This document shows positions 13,835 through 17,350 of a stretch of DNA of 17,350 nt, one piece after another. Origin of the DNA: Flavobacteriaceae bacterium (lineage in GTDB: Bacteria > Bacteroidota > Bacteroidia > Flavobacteriales > Flavobacteriaceae); assembly GCA_018672145.1 (NCBI GenBank), contig JABHGH010000123.1:1-17350 (forward strand), given 5' to 3'. The notes under the pieces were generated by a model, which did not search any database, had not been told where the DNA came from, and was given only the letters and a program-made list of their open reading frames with translations. Positions within the stretch are counted from its first letter, which is position 1; each line of letters begins with the position of its first letter. A program made the position numbers and the translations under genes.

Positions 13835-16533
13835 ATGAAAAATTTAATTACTATACTATCAATGATATTGATGGTTTCCATCACTTTTGCTCAGCAAAGT
13901 GGTGTTGTTGTCGACGAAAACAACGACCCGCTTCCTGGTGCCAGTGTTGTCATTAAAGGCACAACGACCGGGACAACAACTGACTTCGATGGGAAGTTTT
14001 CTATCGATATCGACCAAGGCGATGTAATTGTGGTGTCTTATGTTGGATTTTCAACAAATGAGCTTTCATATGATGGCGGCGATCTTGTTGTGACACTAAC
14101 AGAAGGAGAAACACTCGATGAAGTTCTTGTTACGGGAAACCGTTCAAAGCCAAGAACAGCTATCGATTCGGCTGTTCCAATTGACAACATCAAAACATCT
14201 GATGTTCAAAACGTTGGTGAAGCGTCGATTGAGAGGGCACTTACTTTCTCGATTCCTTCTTTTAACTCACAGGATCAAGCCATATCTGATGCAACAGCCG
14301 GATTTAGCCCAGCTGACCTGCGCGGATTGGGTCCATCAAGAACCTTGGTTCTTATAAATGGAAAGCGTGTAAACCAACAGGCACAAGCGTATTTAAACCG
14401 TACGCCTGGTAAAGGTGAGGTAGGTATCAACTTAAAGTCGATTCCTCTTGCTGCTGTCGAACGTATTGAAGTACTTCGTGATGGGGCTTCTTCTCAATAT
14501 GGATCTGATGCCATGTCTGGTGTTATGAATTTTATCTTGAAAAAAGATTCTGCATTTTCAACAATTAGTGCTGGAACGGGAATCACTTCTGAAGGAGATG
14601 GATTCCAGTTCAATATGGATTATAATACCACACTTCCTTTTGGGAATGGTGGACGAATTAATTTGACACTTGCATACACAGACCAGGAGAAAACAAATCG
14701 TGCAGGCTCTCCAGGTTTAAGTGCAATTACCGCTGCTAATGAACAGGCGAATGCTGTAAAGTTTACTGAAAATGATCCTACTTTAGGAATGATTGTTGGT
14801 CGTCCAGATTTACAACAAAAGACAATTTTCGCAAATATTACCCATCCCGTTGGAGAGAATGCTGAATTTTATATGACGCATGGATACTCTGAGCGTTGGA
14901 ATCGTTCGTTTGCATACTACCGTTTTCCAGGATGGAGAGAGGATGTTGCAGCTGCAGGGTTTTTGAATACTGATACAGTAGCTATTCCAAGATATAATCA
15001 AGATGACTTTGATACTGGTGTTATCACAGATGAAGATCTTGTTGGAACACTTATCCCTGAGAAAATTACTCAGATGATCAAAAAGACGGTTACAGCGATT
15101 TTGTGGGCTATCACCCGACTTTTGAGGGCGATATCAAAGATTTTTTCAACGTCGTGGGTGTTGATTTTGATTTAGCAAATGGATGGAATTTAGACCTTTC
15201 ATTGACTCATGGTAAAAACAGTATTTATTACACTGTAAACCGTTCTGTGAACAGAGACTATTTAGCTGATAACGGATGGAGTCCTACGAGTTTTAAACCG
15301 GGTGGTTATGCGTTTTCTAACCTTATTCAAAATGCAGATTTAACAAAGTCGTTTAGCGACCAAGTTTCGTTTTCTGCAGGAGTAGAATACAAAACTGAAA
15401 AATTTGAAGCATTTCCAGGAGATCCATTCTCAAGATATGGTGGAGGAAGTGACTCCTTTGCAGGTATTTCCTTAGATCAAGAAGGAGAGTGGGATCGTAA
15501 TAACGTTGCTGTATATTCTGGGGTTGATGTTGATTTTTCTGATGACTTATTAGTAAGTGCTGCTGTTCGTTATGAAGATTTTTCTGATTTCGGATCGAAC
15601 TTTAGCTGGAAAATGGCTTCACGTTATAAGTTGGGCGATAAATCGGCGGTTCGCGCGAGTTACTCTACTGGATTTAGAGCTCCCTCTCTTCACCAGAAGT
15701 ACTTGTCAAATACGCAATATATTATAGTTGCTGGTTCGTCTGAGCCACTATTGCAAGGGACACTTCAAAATGGAAGTCCTGAAGCACTAGCGCTAGGAAT
15801 CAAAGATTTGTTTGCTGAAACATCTCAAAACTTAACAGCTGGGATTACTTTCGGAAATGGATCAAATTTTTCAGGTAGTGTAGATTTTTATAGCATCAAT
15901 GTTGATGATCGAATCTTATTCACCTCACAATTGCAAGGTGCTGAAGGTTCTGATTTAAGTCAAACACTTTCTGACGCTGGTCTTTATGCAGTTCAAGCAT
16001 GGATTAATGCTGGTAACACAAAGACCACTGGTTTAGATTTTGTACTGAACTGGAGAGGAGATAACCTTGATTTAGGCTTAATCGGTAACTTTAATGAGAC
16101 GACGCTAGAAAGTATTGACACACCTTCTGAATTGGCAGGTGTTAATATCTTTACTCGCGAAGAGGCTGGTCTGATAACCAACTCGCGTCCAAAGTCAAAA
16201 ATCATCTTAACTGCTGATTACAGCGCAGATCGTTGGGATATCGGTGTATATAATACTCATTTCGGAGAAGTAACGGTCACTGCTCCAGAATCTGGAGGTG
16301 ATGATCAAGCACTTGCTGCGAAGTTGATTACCGATTTTAGATTATCTTATAAGTTTACTCCACAGCTTAGTCTTAATGGAATTGTAAACAATGCATTTGA
16401 TGTGTACCCAGATGAAACACTTGCAAGCACAAATACAGCGCAAGCAGGTGGTCGTTTCAGATATTCTTCTGAAGTACAACAGCACGGTCAGTTGGGTAGA
16501 AATTACTCACTCTCTTTGAACTACAAGTTCTAG
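13835..16533 (+). pseudogene. TonB-dependent receptor gene interrupted by a single-base frameshift
   Basis: Two abutting frames encode one TonB-dependent receptor. The first (13835-15175) has a signal peptide (about 1-20, ending SITFA|QQ), a carboxypeptidase-regulatory-like domain at about 22-88 (VVVDENNDPLPGASVVIKG), a TonB-box/plug region (TLDEVLVTGNR, LRGLGPSRTLVLINGKRV, VERIEVLRDGASSQYGSDA) and the first barrel strands. The second continues the barrel (GYHPTFEGDIKDFF...) and ends in YSLSLNYKF with the usual terminal Phe. The span of 2699 nt is one base short of whole codons; adding one base would restore about 899 aa. The shift falls between the TGA at 15058-15060, which closes the downstream frame, and 15102. 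A loss in the A run at 15062-15065 would restore PEKNYSDDQKDGYSDF, a natural-looking loop. No SusD partner follows. It may be a true pseudogene or a sequencing indel. Confidence 0.85.
15061..15084 (+). other. Probable frameshift site in the TonB receptor gene
   Basis: Two A runs lie where the reading frame must change: four A at 15062-15065 and five A at 15080-15084. Adding one A to the first run joins ...LIPEK to NYSDDQKDGYSDF, a hydrophilic loop typical of these barrels. Adding one A to the second gives ...TQMIKK joined to DGYSDF. The first reading looks more natural. The second run reads C AAA AAG in the upstream frame, close to but not the classic A AAA AAG -1 slippery heptamer. Confidence 0.7.
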
Positions 16534-16554
16534 ATTGACTGATTTTAATTTTTT

Positions 16555-16583
16555 AAAAGCCACTTTTCGAAGTGGCTTTTTTT
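16555..16583 (+). terminator. Rho-independent terminator after the TonB receptor
   Basis: AAAAGCCACTT (16555-16565) pairs exactly over 11 bases with AAGTGGCTTTT (16570-16580), leaving a TTCG loop and followed by more T. It lies 22 nt after the receptor stop. Because the stem is flanked by A on one side and T on the other, it may also serve the convergent methyltransferase gene ending at 16607. Confidence 0.88.
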
Positions 16584-16606
16584 ATGGAACTCTTTAAAAA
16601 ACAATG

Positions 16607-17173
16607 CTAAACAGAACAACTATAAACAAAAGCGGGAGGAAAATTGAGCATGGTAAACTTTAATCTAACACGATTAAAATGTTTTTTTAATAATTTGTAA
16701 TCTGCCAAAGAGTACTGAAACTGGATGTATTTACCATTGGGTTTAAGATTTGAAACCGCATTTTGAAGAATAGACCTTTTGACACCTTTTGGTATCAAGG
16801 CTAGTGGAATGGATGAAAATATATAATCTGCTTTACCCATGTTTTTAACTGCTAGTAAATCTCCGATTTGCTCTGCATTTTTATTGAGGATAATGACTCT
16901 TTTGTCCTTGATCGACGTTGTTAATTTGTTGTAAAACACTGTATTGGTTTCAAAAAGAATCAGAGTACAATTGGGATTTATTTTTGCTAAAATATTTTTT
17001 GTAAAGGCACCACACCCTGGGCCAAATTCAACAACCAGTACTGCTTTTGAAAAGTCAATATTACCATACATTTTTTTACCTAAAAATGAGCTACTTGGGA
17101 CAACAGTCCCGACAGAACGGTGTTTTAGGAATTCTAAGAGGTGTGACATGAACGTTTGGGATTTGTTTGTCAT
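16607..17173 (-). CDS. SAM-dependent methyltransferase, phospholipid N-methyltransferase-like
   Basis: This class I SAM-dependent methyltransferase of about 188 aa has the pattern of bacterial phospholipid N-methyltransferases (PmtA/COG3963-like), themselves related to rRNA adenine dimethylases. Seen features are FLKHRSVGTVVPSSSFLGKKM near the N-terminus, a family hallmark, SAM motif I VVEFGPGCGAFTKNIL, an acidic residue at the end of strand 2 (LILFETN), and SSIPLALIP at the motif IV position where the family has an SxLP-type sequence. The C-terminal half (KPNGKYIQFQYSL, FPPAFVYSCSV) is also family-like. In that family the enzyme methylates phosphatidylethanolamine at the inner membrane; the true substrate here is unproven. 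A TTG at 17197 would add eight residues, but the ATG at 17173 (MTNKSQTFMSH) is the better start. It is convergent with the TonB receptor gene and shares its terminator region. Confidence 0.8.
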   Translation of the reverse strand: MTNKSQTFMSHLLEFLKHRSVGTVVPSSSFLGKKMYGNIDFSKAVLVVEFGPGCGAFTKNILAKINPNCTLILFETNTVFYNKLTTSIKDKRVIILNKNAEQIGDLLAVKNMGKADYIFSSIPLALIPKGVKRSILQNAVSNLKPNGKYIQFQYSLADYKLLKKHFNRVRLKFTMLNFPPAFVYSCSV

Positions 17174-17350
17174 GTAAAACTCGACATTATTTTTCAATGA
17201 TCAAATGATATTCACAAATAATAAAAGAGTTCCTTTAAAGAAGGTCTTATGTTTTACCAAGTCTTCACCACTAACGACAGCTAGCATGTAGCATAAAACC
17301 ATACGATGAAGTCTTCTATAAAATGTTTAGGTTTCTTGGTTCCGTTTCCA

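Noticed and set aside
15103..16533. A separate barrel-only protein starting at GTG 15103
   Set aside because: It lacks a signal peptide and plug, and the frame is a natural continuation of the upstream receptor; a frameshift explains it better.
17281..17350. Open minus-strand frame at the right edge ending at TAG 17281-17283 (last residues HFIEDFIVWFYATC)
   Set aside because: Only 22 codons are visible, and such a length without stops is common by chance; no family could be recognised.
17306..17350. Plus-strand ATG at 17306 reading MKSSIKCLGFLVPFP to the edge
   Set aside because: It resembles a signal-peptide start but spans only 15 codons, with no promoter or neighbour to support it.

Overview
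The window looks like chromosome of a Bacteroidota bacterium, most likely a member of Flavobacteriia. The grounds are AT-rich DNA, Bacteroidota-type promoter elements (TAnnTTTG), a LytTR response regulator, two TonB-dependent receptors with N-terminal carboxypeptidase-regulatory-like domains, a type IX secretion (T9SS) C-terminal sorting domain, a paired DUF1800/DUF1501 locus, and a 6S-type RNA directly downstream of zapA. No insertion sequence, prophage, CRISPR array, tRNA or rRNA is visible.

Layout, left to right. On the minus strand at the left edge are the first codons of an unidentified gene (1-41) and a SpoU/TrmH-family RNA methyltransferase (69-875). A divergent intergenic region with an 8-bp inverted repeat and a promoter candidate leads into a plus-strand run: a LytTR response regulator (981-1775), ornithine aminotransferase rocD (1825-3117) and, 3 nt later, a cysteine desulfurase (3121-4269). 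This run meets, stop codon against stop codon, a minus-strand pair: an M23 metallopeptidase (6689-8380) whose stop overlaps the GTG start of a TonB-dependent receptor (4266-6692). Divergent from that pair is a small cell-division unit on the plus strand: a 98-aa coiled-coil protein (8462-8758), zapA (8760-9038) and a 6S RNA (about 9066-9238). The 6S terminator tail abuts a convergent multi-spanning membrane protein of unknown function (9237-10127).

The right third holds DUF1800 (10286-12010) and DUF1501 (12021-13646), the latter with a twin-arginine-like leader and a T9SS sorting domain. A second TonB-dependent receptor follows (13835-16533), interrupted by a single-base frameshift near 15061-15084. 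It ends at a strong hairpin terminator that also separates it from a convergent SAM-dependent methyltransferase of the phospholipid N-methyltransferase type (16607-17173).

Most of this is ordinary flavobacterial chromosome. The points most worth checking are the well-folded 6S RNA and its setting, the receptor frameshift, a four-cysteine cluster inserted in the ornithine aminotransferase, the mixed export signals of the DUF1501 protein beside a DUF1800 partner without a leader, and the coiled-coil partner of ZapA. I see no clear evidence of a wholly new multi-gene system.
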